From Microplitis mediator (taxonomy: Eukaryota; Arthropoda; Insecta; Hymenoptera; Braconidae), in contig NC_079971.1 of NCBI RefSeq assembly GCF_029852145.1, positions 10,211,697 through 10,275,696 of the forward strand: DNA of 64,000 nt, given 5' to 3'. Each line of letters opens with the position of its first letter. The first letter of the stretch is position 1. The translations under genes and the position numbers were made by a program. Below, one piece after another: positions 12,216 through 23,592 of this stretch. The notes below the pieces were generated by a model, which saw only the letters and a program-made list of their open reading frames with translations, did not search any database and had not been told where the DNA came from.

Positions 12216-13140
12216 AGAGACTGGATATTTCTTTTGGTTTAAGTGAGCTCAGCTCAAATCAAAAGTTTGAATTCTTAGGACTTATCATTGGTCAACAGTA
12301 TCCTGACTGGAGCTTTGGGATCCATCCGGAGTTGGCATAGTCAACATTTCTCTTAAGTAGTGCACGACTTCTGAGAGATAGGTGGATGCCCTGGAGAGTT
12401 TCCGAGGAACTTTTAGGGGGAAAATTGAAATTCGTTGCAACGTGTATTATTCAGTAATCATTGATGTGTTAGCTCGAGATAACATATCGGCATATGAGCT
12501 GAATGGACCGAGCGGTAGAACATTGAGCATTTAAGATCGAAAATTATTGAATTGATCACACTAAAAGTTTATAATGAACAACTGATAAATAATAGAATGT
12601 AATGATGAAATATGTTTAAATATGAAATTTAATGAAATGTTGGAGATACTCGTTTTGTTTTTTTCTATTATGTGCAGATAATATTTCCAATTTCATTGGG
12701 GAAGGAGAGAAGGAGTCCATTCCTAGTCCTTCAAGGAGGAGAGGAAGGAGTTCCTGTTCCCATCCCATACCTGATCCCATTCCCATTGAAGGTCCATTCG
12801 ATCAAGAGGAGGGTTACATTTTTGATTTTATTTATTTTGATTCGTTGAATAGGAAAATAGAGTCACGTGCACTGATTAACTTCTTAGCAGAATATTTTAT
12901 TTTTTTATTATTATCAATTCTTAGCTCAATTAAACTATAGACTATTTTTTTATTTTTTTTATTATCTTTGCGTTAGCCTACAGGGTTGTTTTTGGGCTAT
13001 GGTGTTTTTTTCCCTGTAGGGTGATAGATAGGGTGTGTTGGGACCATAGCGGAATCGAAACGAAGATTGTAAATAGTTTTAATTTCAATTAAATTCGATT
13101 CTTCCAACACAATTTTTATCGGGACGATAATTTTATTGAG
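12216..13140 (+). other. 3' noncoding part of the deleted retrotransposon
   Basis: Mostly noncoding. A 102-codon reading at 12632-12940 has a hydrophobic start and a Ser/Arg/Pro-rich middle but no recognisable domain. A CCTACAGGG...CCCTGTAGGG inverted pair lies at about 12978-13021, just upstream of the polypurine tract. Confidence 0.4.
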
Positions 13141-13150
13141 AAGGGGGTAG

Positions 13151-13407
13151 TGTAACGAATGTGAAACTGATCTTTTAAATATTTGGATAGCTAGAAAACA
13201 AATGCCTTCTTCTCTTGTTTTATAGATGCGCGATTAAAGCCAGTCAGTCGTATATTGACAGTTAAACAGCAAACATTGTATCTCAATAAACTATATATTG
13301 CCCTTGCTTTCTTTTACTGCTGTTAATTGTGGTATTATTATTTCTAATATAAGTGTGTTATCATTGTAGTGTATAAGTGATATTAATTTGAGATACCAAC
13401 CACTACA
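13151..13407 (+). repeat. 3' LTR (257 bp)
   Basis: Pairs with 10308-10564 and is followed by the GTAT duplication. The AAGGGGGTAG purine tract at 13141-13150 immediately precedes it. Confidence 0.9.
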
Positions 13408-13532
13408 GTATTTATCTAGTACAATCGAGTCTAAGACGCTCGTGTGTTGGTACCCTCGCCTTCGGCTCGGGCACCAATTTTCACACTCGCGTCTTAAACA
13501 CGATCGCACTCGATAGATAAACTACTATTTCG
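13408..13532. mobile_element. Inner hairpin element, part 2 (module A, GC-rich palindrome)
   Basis: TTTATCTAGTACAATCGAG and its imperfect reverse CGATAGATAAA bracket GACGCTCGTGTG...CACTCGCGTC and an inner stem around CCTCGCCTTCGGCTCGGG. It is the reverse of 54489-54612, where it is directly joined to module C. Here the join is interrupted by the LTR retrotransposon. Confidence 0.85.
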
Positions 13533-14316
13533 TATCTGTTCAAGTGAATTTATTTTTTGTGAAACATTTCACTTTTCTTCGATTCTAACATTCAAAATTA
13601 AATCAATTTTTTTTTATTTCTCAGCTAGGGGAAATTTCAAAGCCTACTTCATTTTGAAAAATGACAAAGTTGTCATTTTTCAATACGAGAGAAAAAAACG
13701 GTCATAAAGTTAAAAAAAATTATTATCCCTTGCTTTTTGGAAAAAAAAAACTTAAAATTTTTCAATAAAATTTTATTTTTCAACTTCTGAGTTTCACTAG
13801 GAAGCCAATAAAATTTCATAACAAAGTTACATAAAATAAACCAAATTCAAAAAAACTTTTTTTTAATTAAAAAAAAAAAAATTAGAAACAATCGTCGGCA
13901 CATCTTGAAACTAGCGCAGGTTTTTGCAGAATTAGTTGAAGTTTTTTTTGAGAAAAAAAAAACAAATAAAAGGGGTCGGACTTCGCGAAACTTACGGTTA
14001 TTTCGAAAAAAAACTCAAATATTTCATAGATCCGGACTTCTGAAATTTTTTTCGTATTTTTTTTCAATACTACATTAAAAAACAAAAATTTTCAATTTAG
14101 TGTGATCCCAATCGGTCAATTTTTGAAAAAGTTCTAGCGATTTAAAAAAAAAGGAGCGGTTTTTTTCAAAACATCGTAACACTCTTTAAGTTGGGTAAAA
14201 AAATCTGAATTAATTCCTAAAAATGTATTTTAGGTGGTAGAAAAAGATAAAAAACTGAACAAAATCGAAGGGGGTCGGGTAAAAAATTTGTCGATTTGAC
14301 ATGGAATGACCCATAT

Positions 14317-16007
14317 ATAATTAAAAATAATTATATATATAATTAAAAATTGAGGCGTGCAATAATAATATATATACTTAATAATAATAATATATATAAT
14401 TAAAAATGAGTGACACTTTTGTTATAAATAAACTCAATGATTTTAATGCAATTTTTAAAATCATGGCTTATTGAGTATTTGTTATTTATTGGAATTGTAA
14501 TTTTTAAAACGATGGTTTTTACATTTTCTATTAATAAAAATTAATGCGTAATTGTTCTAAGTTTATGCTTATACGAGAATTCATAGATTATAAATATATT
14601 TTTAAAATTATCCTTATCAGGTATTGATAAAAAGTAGACTTTCAAAATTTGAGTCCTTATTATTTTAAGTTATTCACTAATAAATTCATTTTTCTATCAT
14701 TTCCATTCGATATACTGTAAGTCCGAAAAATGTAAGATAAATTTTTATATTTTTAAATTTTTTTCAATATCATAAAAACTTATGATCGTTAGCTAACAGA
14801 TATTTAACTAATGCATTAGGAATAAAATATATTCAACTATGTTGTGGAGTAAAAAGAACCACAGTGGTTATTTAATGCAAGTTCTTATTACTACTCACTG
14901 TAGTAAATGGTATTACAAGTCGTGTACCACAGTATACTAGTAACTGTTACTAAACTTGTAGTTATCCTATGTATTACTCGTCAGTGTAGTAGATGGAACT
15001 CCATTTGTAGTAAATTTAACTACACATTTTTTTACGTGAAGTTCTAAATCAGGAATAATCACATATTTTTGATGAAAAAAAATAAATAATTAAACGTTTA
15101 TTTTTATTTTGACGATATTAGCTGCAATTGTTATTTTTTTATCGATGATTGAAATATATTCAATATATAATTTTTGGTTCAATGAATAATTAAAATTAAT
15201 CTTTCTTTTATAAAAAATATTTGAAATTAATTTAATTAAACTTTTTTTTCGAATTACGTGAAGAATTGAATTAACAAATTCTTGCCAAATTGATAATAAT
15301 AATCAATATATTTGCATCTTTTGTATTCAATCAATAATTAAGATAAATTTAATTGTTAAATTTGCTTGTAAATTATAGTTATAATTCTTTTCATTTACTT
15401 AAAAAAAAATCGAATAACCTAATCAAGATTGAATTCGGACCATATTTTATTCTTTAAAACCCCGAGTTTTCAAAAGATGTTAAAAATCGTCGTAAACTAA
15501 ATCAGAAAGGTCAGCCTAGTAGACAGCAGACGTGCTTCATAACATGACGGTCGTGAGTTCGCGAATAATATATATATAAATATATTGCTTTACATTGTAT
15601 TAGGTCAATGGTATATTTTAAATCATATAGTAGAGACTCTGTACTTTTGATTACAATATTTTTAACTTTTGGAAGTTAACAGTTCTGAAATTAATTTCTT
15701 ACCCGGGAGACTACACGCGATTTGGTACGATCTCGTGGCGAACACCGAACTATACTTGCTGCTGCTGCCTAGCACCAATGACTTTTCTCCTCTCTATATA
15801 CATCTTTTCTCCCACGAAATCTTTACCTCGGTTTGAGCAACTTTTTTTTTTGATTGGAGCATACGAAAATTCTTGCATTAAACCAATAATAACTATTCCA
15901 AGAAATCTTGTTTTTTTCCAAGCAAAAAAATGCCACAATAACCTGACACGGTTTTTTTCAATCAAATATCTCTTGTATTTAGAAATAAAATAGGAGAGCA
16001 GGCAACA
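14317..16007. other. AT-rich region with repeat fragments
   Basis: No gene is supportable. 14865-15035 holds GTAGT/ACTAC-rich sequence resembling 8850-9150. 15508-15563 resembles a tRNA-derived head: CAGCCTAGTAGACAG could match an A box and GGTCGTGAGTTCG a B box, but stems do not close well. Short readings at 15750-15993 on both strands show no domains. Confidence 0.35.
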
Positions 16008-16509
16008 TAGTTGACTGCCAACCGGGCGCGTCCCCTAGGCGGTGGATAGGGGGACGGCCAGGGTGAGAAGTGGTAGCCTACAATGACTTCCAACGGGAGG
16101 GACATGGTGGGCAGGCCACGACTGATTTGGTTAGCAAGAGCTACAGGAATCCCGGTTGGCGTATAAGCCGGCCCAGGGGAACCAAGGCCTTGTCGCGGAT
16201 CAACTTTCCAAGCCAAGGTGTAAGCCATCATGCCAAGGGCTGAATGACACGGGGTACAGTGTCGCGAACGATGCACCTTGGGACCCAGGTGTAACCCCAT
16301 TGTATCTATGCACCTTTTGTCAGTATCAGACTCTACTGGCGGCGACTTTTAATTTCCTGACTACTCGGGGGACCAAAATGGAAACATTTAAACCGTCTAA
16401 AATCTCTGGATTGGAGGCTTCGAAGGAGGACTCCAATCTTCTTACTGTCCATATGAACGTCGCGAAGGGTACGGGAGGCTCAGCTAACGCCAGGACTCCT
16501 GAAGCCTGA
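16008..16509 (+). mobile_element. 5' end of an R1/LOA/I-type LINE
   Basis: GC-richer than its surroundings. It starts with a leader containing GGCGGTGGATAGGGGGACGG, of the kind seen at the 5' end of many insect LINEs. An ATG at 16378 opens a 43-residue reading (METFKPSKISGLEASKED onward) that stops at 16507-16509, just where a retrotransposon begins. ORF1-like sequence of similar composition resumes near 22130, so the LINE was probably split by that insertion. Confidence 0.6.
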
Positions 16510-16511
16510 TG

Positions 16512-18407
16512 TCATAAACCGTTTTTGAATTCGCGAAGGGGACGCGAATAAAACCCGGAATCGTATGCGGTCACCCACGCGTAATAAAAATTATAAATAA
16601 TAATAATAAATGTTCTTGAATCAATATCTATCGCAGATATCACATCCATTGTGGCATCTACCTCACAATGGGGTACTGGTGACATTAACGACTGTACGGC
16701 ATGGATGTCAACTTTAGATTTCACTTGGTGTTCACTAATTGGGCTGGACCTCCGAAAACTCATCGGTAGAGGGGTAGATATTTCATGAGTACCGCTACCC
16801 TCTAATTGCAGCCCCTCATGTAGTTTTTTGATCGCTGGTGAAAATGCGTCTGAGTCCCGGAATAGCAACAACAAGTCCTCGCTGTTTTGCCAATCACACC
16901 GCATCTCGGACATACCTCACGTTTAGGTTCGCGACACACATAACCCAAATAATCGCAGGAACCACAATTAAAATAGAACCTCACTCGCTTCGGAGGTCTG
17001 GTAAAATTATTTCGGATACCAAAAGTATCTACGATTGCGTTCAACGGCTTCTGGATGCCCGCATTGACTTGTAGTGGGGGTTCGCCCACGACACTTGAGG
17101 TACTACTAAGTTCCTGACCCTCATTTAGCGTACAAATCCGCCTATCGGTGGTTGTTTGACCCGTCAGAACAACAACAACGGGTGAAACCGGCGCAATATT
17201 ACGCTTTGCAGCCTTTTTCTTACGTCGACGAGGTTTTCTACGACCCCAAGATCCACCACTGCTCGATTGTGAATTGTCCATAGAGTCTGTTCCAGCCGGT
17301 GCCTCAAGCACATGAATTAACACTGCGTGTTCCCTCGGATGCTTCAACTCTACAGAATACGAACACTCCTTGACATTCGATTCTTCCCTCGAAGATGGCT
17401 GACGATGACTACGAGCAGCTCTCCATCTCTCTTCAAGGTGAGTCGCCTGTGCGAGTAACAACTGATAATCATTGTGTTCACCTATCAAACAATCATCCCA
17501 GTATTTTGGCAACAACCCTTTCGTTGACTGTTTAACTTGAGATTTCTCTGACGGTGGGTATCTCAAACGCAAGTACAGGTTGTGCAAGCAAATCAAGTAA
17601 TCACGGACACTCTCATCATGACCTTGATTTCTCATGCGAATGTCGAAGCGAATCTCACTTTGACGGCTTCCAGCTTTAAATCAAAAACGGAAATCTTCCT
17701 TGAATTCCCTCCAGGTTGTCCATCGTCAGTGATTCGCACTGAACCATACTTCAGTGACCCCTGTGAAAACTTCCGATAGTACTGTAAGCCGATCGGATCG
17801 TCGAATGCCTGCACTACGCATCATGAGCGTTAGACGACGCAGCAATTCGTCAGCAGTCACTGATCCATCCTCTGGAATGTAAATGCGTTCTCTGTGTTCT
17901 ATCACTCGCAGAACTCCGATGAACTTCTGAATTAGGTGATAACGACGAATAACTATCATTAGATACTGACTGACTACAAAGATCATCCTGATACCTCGGT
18001 GAATCATGGCAACGGTCTCGATCTCTATCTGAAACAACATCAAATCGGACTCGAGACACCGGTGGATTTTCACAATAATCCGGCAACGCTGAAGTCCTGT
18101 TTGGACTATTGTCGGGCAATGAAACTCGTGTTTTAGTAGTCACTGACGATTGCTGAATTAATTGAAGCAACTCTTGCTGCCTACGGTCCATCTTATCCTC
18201 GAACATTTTCAGTGCCTGCATGAAAATCTTACTCGTAACGTATGCATCCATGTCAACCGGTATCTGATTCGGCAAAAGTTTAGCATCAGGCAACGGAATC
18301 TGCGAAGCTTGAGATCTGTCCACCTGGTTCGTCCAGATCGCGTCCTCACGTCCCCGAACCCTAAACCCAGAGTCAGTCGCATGAGCTAGTCGGCTAGACT
18401 CACTCAA
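16512..18407 (-). pseudogene. gag pseudogene of the minus-strand retrotransposon
   Basis: Reading from 18407 downward, the protein is split over several frames: an N-terminal disordered part (18407-17850), a shifted piece around 18073-17726, the capsid-like part 17635-16802 (RNQGHDESVRDYLICLHNLY, LRLRYPPSE), and a last piece to 16512. Two zinc-knuckle-like motifs lie near the end, but both lack key ligands: one reads Y-x2-C-x4-Y-x4-C, the other C-x2-C-x4-K-x4-C. Frameshifts and lost ligands show it is not functional. Gag packages element RNA; no protease or pol follows it here. Confidence 0.75.
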
Positions 18408-18762
18408 AGCTGCGATTCCGACCGTATGTGAAGCTGAAACTCACGAATATTTTGTGATAAACCGATCGTCTTTGTCGTTTATATCACCGCTCGCACCACC
18501 GCGTAATCGTAATAACGACATAATACGAATTAAACGATCTTATTCCGCGAGAATTTCTTGCCACGATTCCATAATGTGAGTAAAATAATATTATATAAAT
18601 TACAAATATATACAAAAATACGATACAACGATTTAGTAAACGACTTCAAACGGTGTCGACTCCGCAGATAAATAATTTATGCACTCGATCACTCCTCCGT
18701 GGAAAATCCCGTGACTATAATGTTAACTTAAAAAATTTAAACTTTAAATTAATGACCCCCTG

Positions 18763-18780
18763 GCCCCACGTTGGGCGCCA
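18763..18780 (-). promoter_or_regulatory. Primer binding site, tRNA-Lys type
   Basis: On the minus strand TGGCGCCCAACGTGGGGC, the classic tRNA-Lys-complementary primer site, abuts the LTR end. The same TGGCGCCCAACGT word follows the LTR at 25967. Confidence 0.8.
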
Positions 18781-18900
18781 TATAACGTAAACCGTTTTTG
18801 AATTCGCGACGGAGACGCGAATAAAATCCGGAACCGTATGCGGTCACCTACACGCAATAAAAATTATAAATAATAATAATAAATGTGACTCAAAATAATA

Positions 18901-20915
18901 CACTGGTCACAGAAATTAAGGGATAGAAAAAAAATCCGAAATTTTTAGGTGATTTTCACGTGCTGTAACTCGGTGAAAAATGGTCGTATAAAAAACCTAA
19001 AAAAAGCTAATTGTAGCCTTAAGTTTCTAGTTTTCAGATCTGGACCTCAAAATTTTTTATCATGTACGGTTCCGGAGTAATCATAAGAAAACCAACGAGA
19101 AAAAAATTTTCAAAATTTTTGCTGATCTTTCAATACCTCTATAGGCGACAATAAATTTTTTTGAATAATCCGACTGTCTGACTTTTCTAGGAGATTTTAT
19201 GCCCTTTAATTTGCTGGCCTCGAAAAGTCTCTACGACATTTTGGCGCCGAGTTATCATTGATCAAAGCAAAAAAGTCCATTTTGGCTTTGATAATCAATA
19301 ACTCCGGATGTATTCGTCATACAGAGAATGGAAGCAGGGTTTTGAAAACTGGAAAACATTCTCTATAAGGCAAAATTAGTGGCATTTGATAGAAAAAATT
19401 TTTTTAAAGCGATATTGTTTGGTAAAAAACAGGTCAAAATTCACAAATTTAAGGATATTCGGAAATCTTGCTATAACTTTGGATATAACGAATAAACAAA
19501 GGATATTTTCGACTTTTTTTCAACCTCAAAGTGTCCTGAAAAAACCCTGAAAATTTCAAATCGCTGCGATTTTTCTTTCTTAGTGCCCCGAAGCTTTAAA
19601 TTTATCGATTTTGTCAAAAATCACCATAATTGGTAGTTTCTCGGTTTTTGTTCATTCTTTCGATTTGAAAATGTTTTTTTTTACCGATAATCTTCATTTC
19701 TTCGATCAAAAAGATCGATTATCGAAAAAAATTGAAAAAAAAAAAATTTTGAAAAAAACTTTTTTTTTTTCAACATTTTTTTTTTTCAAAAATTTTTTTT
19801 TTTCCAGATTTTTTTTTTTGTTGTATCTGAAATGATTTATCATTGTCAAAAAAAATTCCTAAAATTTTTTTTACCGCTGTAACTGCATCTGCTTCAAATG
19901 TCAACTTAACAAACATACCCTTTGGGTAACTCTAATGTCGGCGGTAAAGAAAATTTTAGGAATTTTTTTCGACAATGATAAATCATTTCAGATACAACAA
20001 AAAAAAAAATTTGGAAAAAAAAAAATTTTTGAAAAAAAAAATGTTGAAAAAAAAAAGTTTTTTTCAAAATTTTTTTTTTTTCAATTTTTTTCGATAATCG
20101 ATCTTTTTGATCGAAGAAATGAAGATTATCGGTAAAAAAAAACATTTTCAAATCGAAAGAATGAACAAAAACCGAGAAACTACCAATTATGGTGATTTTT
20201 GACAAAATCGATAAATTTAAAGCTTCGGGGCACTAAGAAAGAAAAATCGCAGCGATTTGAAATTTTCAGGGTTTTTTCAGGACACTGTGAGGTTGAAAAA
20301 AAGACGAAGATATCCTTTGTTCATCGGTTATATCCAAAGTTATAGCAAGATTTCCGAATATCCTTAAATTTGTGAATTTTGACCTGTTTTTTACCAAACA
20401 ATATCGCTTTAAAAAAATTTTTTCTATCAAATGCCACTAATTTTGCCTTATAGAGAATGTTTTCCAGTTTTCAAAACCCTGCTTCCATTCTCTGTATGAC
20501 CAATACATCCGGAGTTATTGATTATCAAAGCCAAAATGGACTTTTTTGCTTTGATCAATGATAACTCGGCGCCAATTCGTCGTAGAGACTTTTTAAGGCC
20601 ACCAAATTAAAGGGCATAAAATTTCCGAGAAAAGTCAGACAGTCGGATTATTCAAAAAAATTTATTGTCGCCCATAGAGGTATTGAAAGACCAGCAAAAA
20701 TTTTGAAAATTTTTTTTTCGTTGGTTTTCTTATGATTACTCTGGAACCGTACATGATAAAAAATTTTGAGGTCCAGATCTGAAAACTAGAAACTTGAGGC
20801 TACAATTTGCTTTTTTTAGGTTTTTTATACGACCATTTTTCACCAAGTTACAGCATGTTGAAAATCACCTAAAAATTTCGGATTTTTTTCTATCCTTTAA
20901 TTTCTGTGACCAGTG
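18901..20915. mobile_element. 2015-bp palindromic (foldback) element, TA duplication
   Basis: Ends CACTGGTCACAGAAATTA and TAATTTCTGTGACCAGTG, flanked by TA at 18899-18900 and 20916-20917. The arms mirror each other essentially to the centre near 19908, leaving only a few tens of bases of loop (CATACCCTTTGGGTA). Mirrored readings (19611-19835 and 19906-20205) are shadows. No transposase is present. TA duplication suits Tc1/mariner-type mobilisation in trans. Fragments of the same arm lie at 63124-63385 and near 61690-61720. Confidence 0.92.
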
Positions 20916-22126
20916 TAATATATAAATATCCATAAATAATTATATTAAATTATAAATAAATAAAATGAAGGTGTGCCTGGACCAGCTCCTCAGGCTGGGT
21001 TAATGCACGAGGACATCAGCCCGTTTTTACAAAACGGACAAAAATGATAACACATCAGAGGAGAGATCACGGGACTAATTTTCGAGCGAGAATGTATGTA
21101 CCAAGTGAATAGACAACCAAATAAATATAATGAATAAAATTAATAAGGAACAATTATAACTACAATATATCCAGGAAATAAACAAACAAATGTTGGCTAT
21201 CACTGGAATCCTTTTACTATATTATTTAATCCCAATATATTTATAAATATAAATCCAACAAAATAGTACAATACCAAATATTATTTACCATAAATTAATT
21301 CTTTATAGTAAATTTCAACAAATTAAAATATACTCATTATAGCCAAATAATAATAATAAAAATCAAATTAATCAAATTATCCACTGGGGAACTCAAAATA
21401 CAAATTTACTTATTATACTCAATATAAAATTTATACAAATAAAAACAAATACTACTTTCTTTCTGTATTTTATACCAAATTGACTTTCTTTAATAATTAA
21501 TTACTTCTATTACGATAACTGGGCCGGAATAAATTTACTTAAAAATCGCGGACAACAACAAGTCTTAGCTTTACAATAGCCTGGTCCTCTCTCCTTATTT
21601 TTCACGCGTCGGTTTTTCGAGGGATGGGTAACACTTACGTGTTATCCCCTCTAATGACATCGAACCCGAAATTATCAATTAAAATAAAATATTTGAACAT
21701 TTTACCCGACCTGAGTTATATGATAATTAGAAATTAAATAATATTATTCATCAATAACCATAAACATAATAATTTTTAACTCTTTGAACAATAAAATAAT
21801 AATTATTTCAGTGCACCACGTGGCGGGAGGGAAATATTAATTTTTATCCCCACTATATCGACTTACTCTCCCTTCGGTCGATATTTTTATCTATACTATA
21901 CGCGCACGTGTGCTACAAGCTGAAATGAAAATATCGATTAAATACATAAAACTCAAAATAATTATCGAAACCTAAACGTAATAAACAATAATTCCAACAG
22001 TTCATAAATAAATCATGACTAAATAATTATTCAAAATAATATAAATATTCAAATAATAATAAATTATAATTAAATGCGCACATGCGCTTTTTATCAGCTA
22101 AGAGGTGTTGTTAAATTCATGGCTAG
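20916..22126 (-). other. AT-rich LTR-like continuation
   Basis: No gene. On the minus strand the piece near 21700 (ACTCAGGTCGGGTAAAATGT and onward) resembles 28945-28990 (ATTCAGGTAGGGTAAAAATG), suggesting both are parts of related LTRs. Borders unresolved. Confidence 0.4.
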
Positions 22127-23458
22127 ATGAGAAAGCGCGCGCAGCGATTCACGTTTGAATCGCTACGTGACAACCTCTTTAGATGGAGGGAAGAAAAAGA
22201 ACCGCAGTGGAGCTGCGAAAACGAGGGCCCGGAAAGCCAAATTGGCTACACGGGATCAATTTTCGGGGCAAAGCAGTGGGGAAGTTTCTCCCCCTGTCAC
22301 TGTAACCTCGGTGGAGGATGGCTCTTCAGTAGCTGGTCGCCCTAAAGGGCCCAGACCGGAGGACCAAATCCCACCAGATTTCAAAAAAGTAGTGAAGCGC
22401 GGCAAGGTGACTTACAAGTCGACTGGTTTCGGTGACGCTGTTCGGGCGGACAGGAAGGTTGCCATAGTACCTTCTGGTTACCCTAGCACGTTGCTGAGCC
22501 AGGAAACAGGTGATCTGGTCACGCAGGCGTTAGTCAGGGCGCTGAATGCTGTCCCTACAGGACAGCCCGTCCCGTGCTTTGACGGATGCCAGTGGGATCA
22601 GGGAGCTCTGTGGGTTACCTGGGCTGATGAAAAGGCCAAGCAGTGACTGCTAGGTATTACTCCGACTTAAGGTTAGGGAGGGACTCGTTGTTCAAGCTCT
22701 GGAGAATGAAAAGTTTTCGAGACTTAAGAAGCTGACGGCAGTTCTTGGTTCCACTGAGGAAACTAAGGTCATCCTGAATAGGTTGGCACGTCAAAATTCG
22801 GGGCTCACAACTCAAATGTGACGGGTCTAGGACCAACAGGTGGTAGGTAAAACTGCCCACCTTGTTCTGGGAGCAGACCAGCAGTCACTAGCGGTACGCC
22901 CGGGGTGCAACTACTCTCCCCTCTTCGGTCTGCGTCAGGCACGTTTTTACGAGGCATCACTCAAGACTGCGGCCAGAGCGGGTGGGGGCGCTTCGGGAGG
23001 TGCCACTAGTACTGCGGCGAAGTTCACATCTGGGGCAGCGCTGTCAGCAAAGGCAAAGGTAGGGAAGCGGGACCAGAGGACTGAATAAGGTAGTGCTGCT
23101 CAGGAAACTCACACTGCACCCGTACCTCCAGAGATTGTGGTCGGTCCACCTTCACTTTCTCCAGCAGGGGAGCCTGACGTGGCCCTTCGTGGGGGAGGAC
23201 GTCCGATTCCGACAGTTATCTTATCAGATGGGTCAATTATCAAGCCGGCTCACCTCACAGTGAGTGGGACCTCCAACTAGGTCGGGATTTAGAAGAAGGC
23301 CCACAAAGGCAAAATCGATCGTTAAGGAGGGCCTGACAGGGACTAAGCAGGGCAAGGAAGCTACCCTTGCTCAGGCCCTGGCGGGAACCCTCCAGTTCTC
23401 CGGCACATCGAAAGAGGTAGCAGCTGCAACCGAAAAAGAGGAAGACGATGGACACTAA
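22127..23458 (+). pseudogene. ORF1 (gag-like) remnant of the R1/LOA/I-type LINE
   Basis: The best frame, 22155-22646, gives 163 residues: a Lys/Arg/Gly/Ser-rich start followed by an ordered part (PSGYPSTLLSQETGDLVTQA ... DGCQWDQGALWVTWA). Further pieces in other frames at 22840-23088 and 23264-23458 are Ala/Gly/Lys-rich. LINE ORF1 proteins bind element RNA; no CCHC knuckle is visible here. Several frameshifts separate the pieces. GC content is clearly higher than in the surrounding DNA. Followed closely by the endonuclease region, as expected for ORF1 then ORF2. Confidence 0.6.
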
Positions 23459-23592
23459 ACTGTCCCCTTCTTACTTTAAGCTATCAACCCTCACTCCTCC
23501 TCCTTCTCCTTCCCATTTCCCTTCCTACAATTAAAGCGATAAGACAACCAGTGCGGCAGTATCTGTAACTGCAGGACAGACTTATTTTTCGT

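Larger units (their letters stand above)
10308..13407 (+). mobile_element. Internally deleted Ty3/gypsy-type LTR retrotransposon, 3.1 kb
   Basis: Two 257-bp LTRs (10308-10564 and 13151-13407), both beginning TGTAACGAATGTG and ending ACCACTACA, flank about 2.6 kb. Target duplications are GTAT at 10304-10307 and 13408-13411. A primer-site-like TTTGGTGTCAGAAGTGCGCG follows the 5' LTR and a GAAGGGGGTAG purine tract precedes the 3' LTR. The LTRs appear to differ by only one base (TTAAG versus TTGAG near their 3' ends), so the insertion is recent. The interior has lost gag, protease, RT and most of integrase and holds only a short gag-like start, the integrase tail and noncoding repeats. It must depend on a related full-length element. 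Confidence 0.9.
9251..14316. mobile_element. Outer foldback element of a three-level nest
   Basis: The left end ATGGGTCATTCCATGTCAAA is mirrored at the right end (TTTGACATGGAATGACCCAT, ending near 14316). The arms run roughly 9251-9850 and 13720-14316 and match through poly-A/T-rich blocks, including the CGAAGTCCGACCCC and AAACCTGCACTAGTTTCAAG words. Readings within the arms (9482-9739 and 13882-14085) are repeat shadows of each other. The interior was invaded by a composite hairpin element and then by an LTR retrotransposon. AT-rich flanks hide any target duplication. Confidence 0.85.
16510..22126 (-). mobile_element. Degenerate gypsy-type LTR retrotransposon, minus strand, with nested palindrome
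   Basis: Direct repeats at 16510-16611 and 18781-18882 (AAACCGTTTTTGAATTCGCG ... TATGCGGTCACC ... AATAATAATAATAAATGT) are LTR pieces. On the minus strand a TGGCGCCCAACGTGGGGC primer site (18763-18780) lies next to the second, so transcription runs right to left. Only gag remains between them. The long AT-rich stretch 20916-22126 should be the rest of the 5' LTR and upstream DNA; I could not fix its right border. A 2-kb palindrome sits inside at 18901-20915. Confidence 0.65.

Noticed and set aside
12632..12940. 102-codon reading in the deleted retrotransposon
   Set aside because: No domain, biased composition, and a position in the 3' noncoding part. Kept only as a remark.
15508..15563. Possible tRNA gene
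   Set aside because: A-box- and B-box-like words are present, but the acceptor and anticodon stems do not pair convincingly.
16156..16509. 117-codon reading as one protein
   Set aside because: Its first part lies in the LINE leader. Only the part from the ATG at 16378 resembles an ORF1 start.
19611..20205. Phe/Lys-rich readings in the 2-kb palindrome
   Set aside because: They are mirror images of each other and consist of poly-T/poly-A-derived residues.
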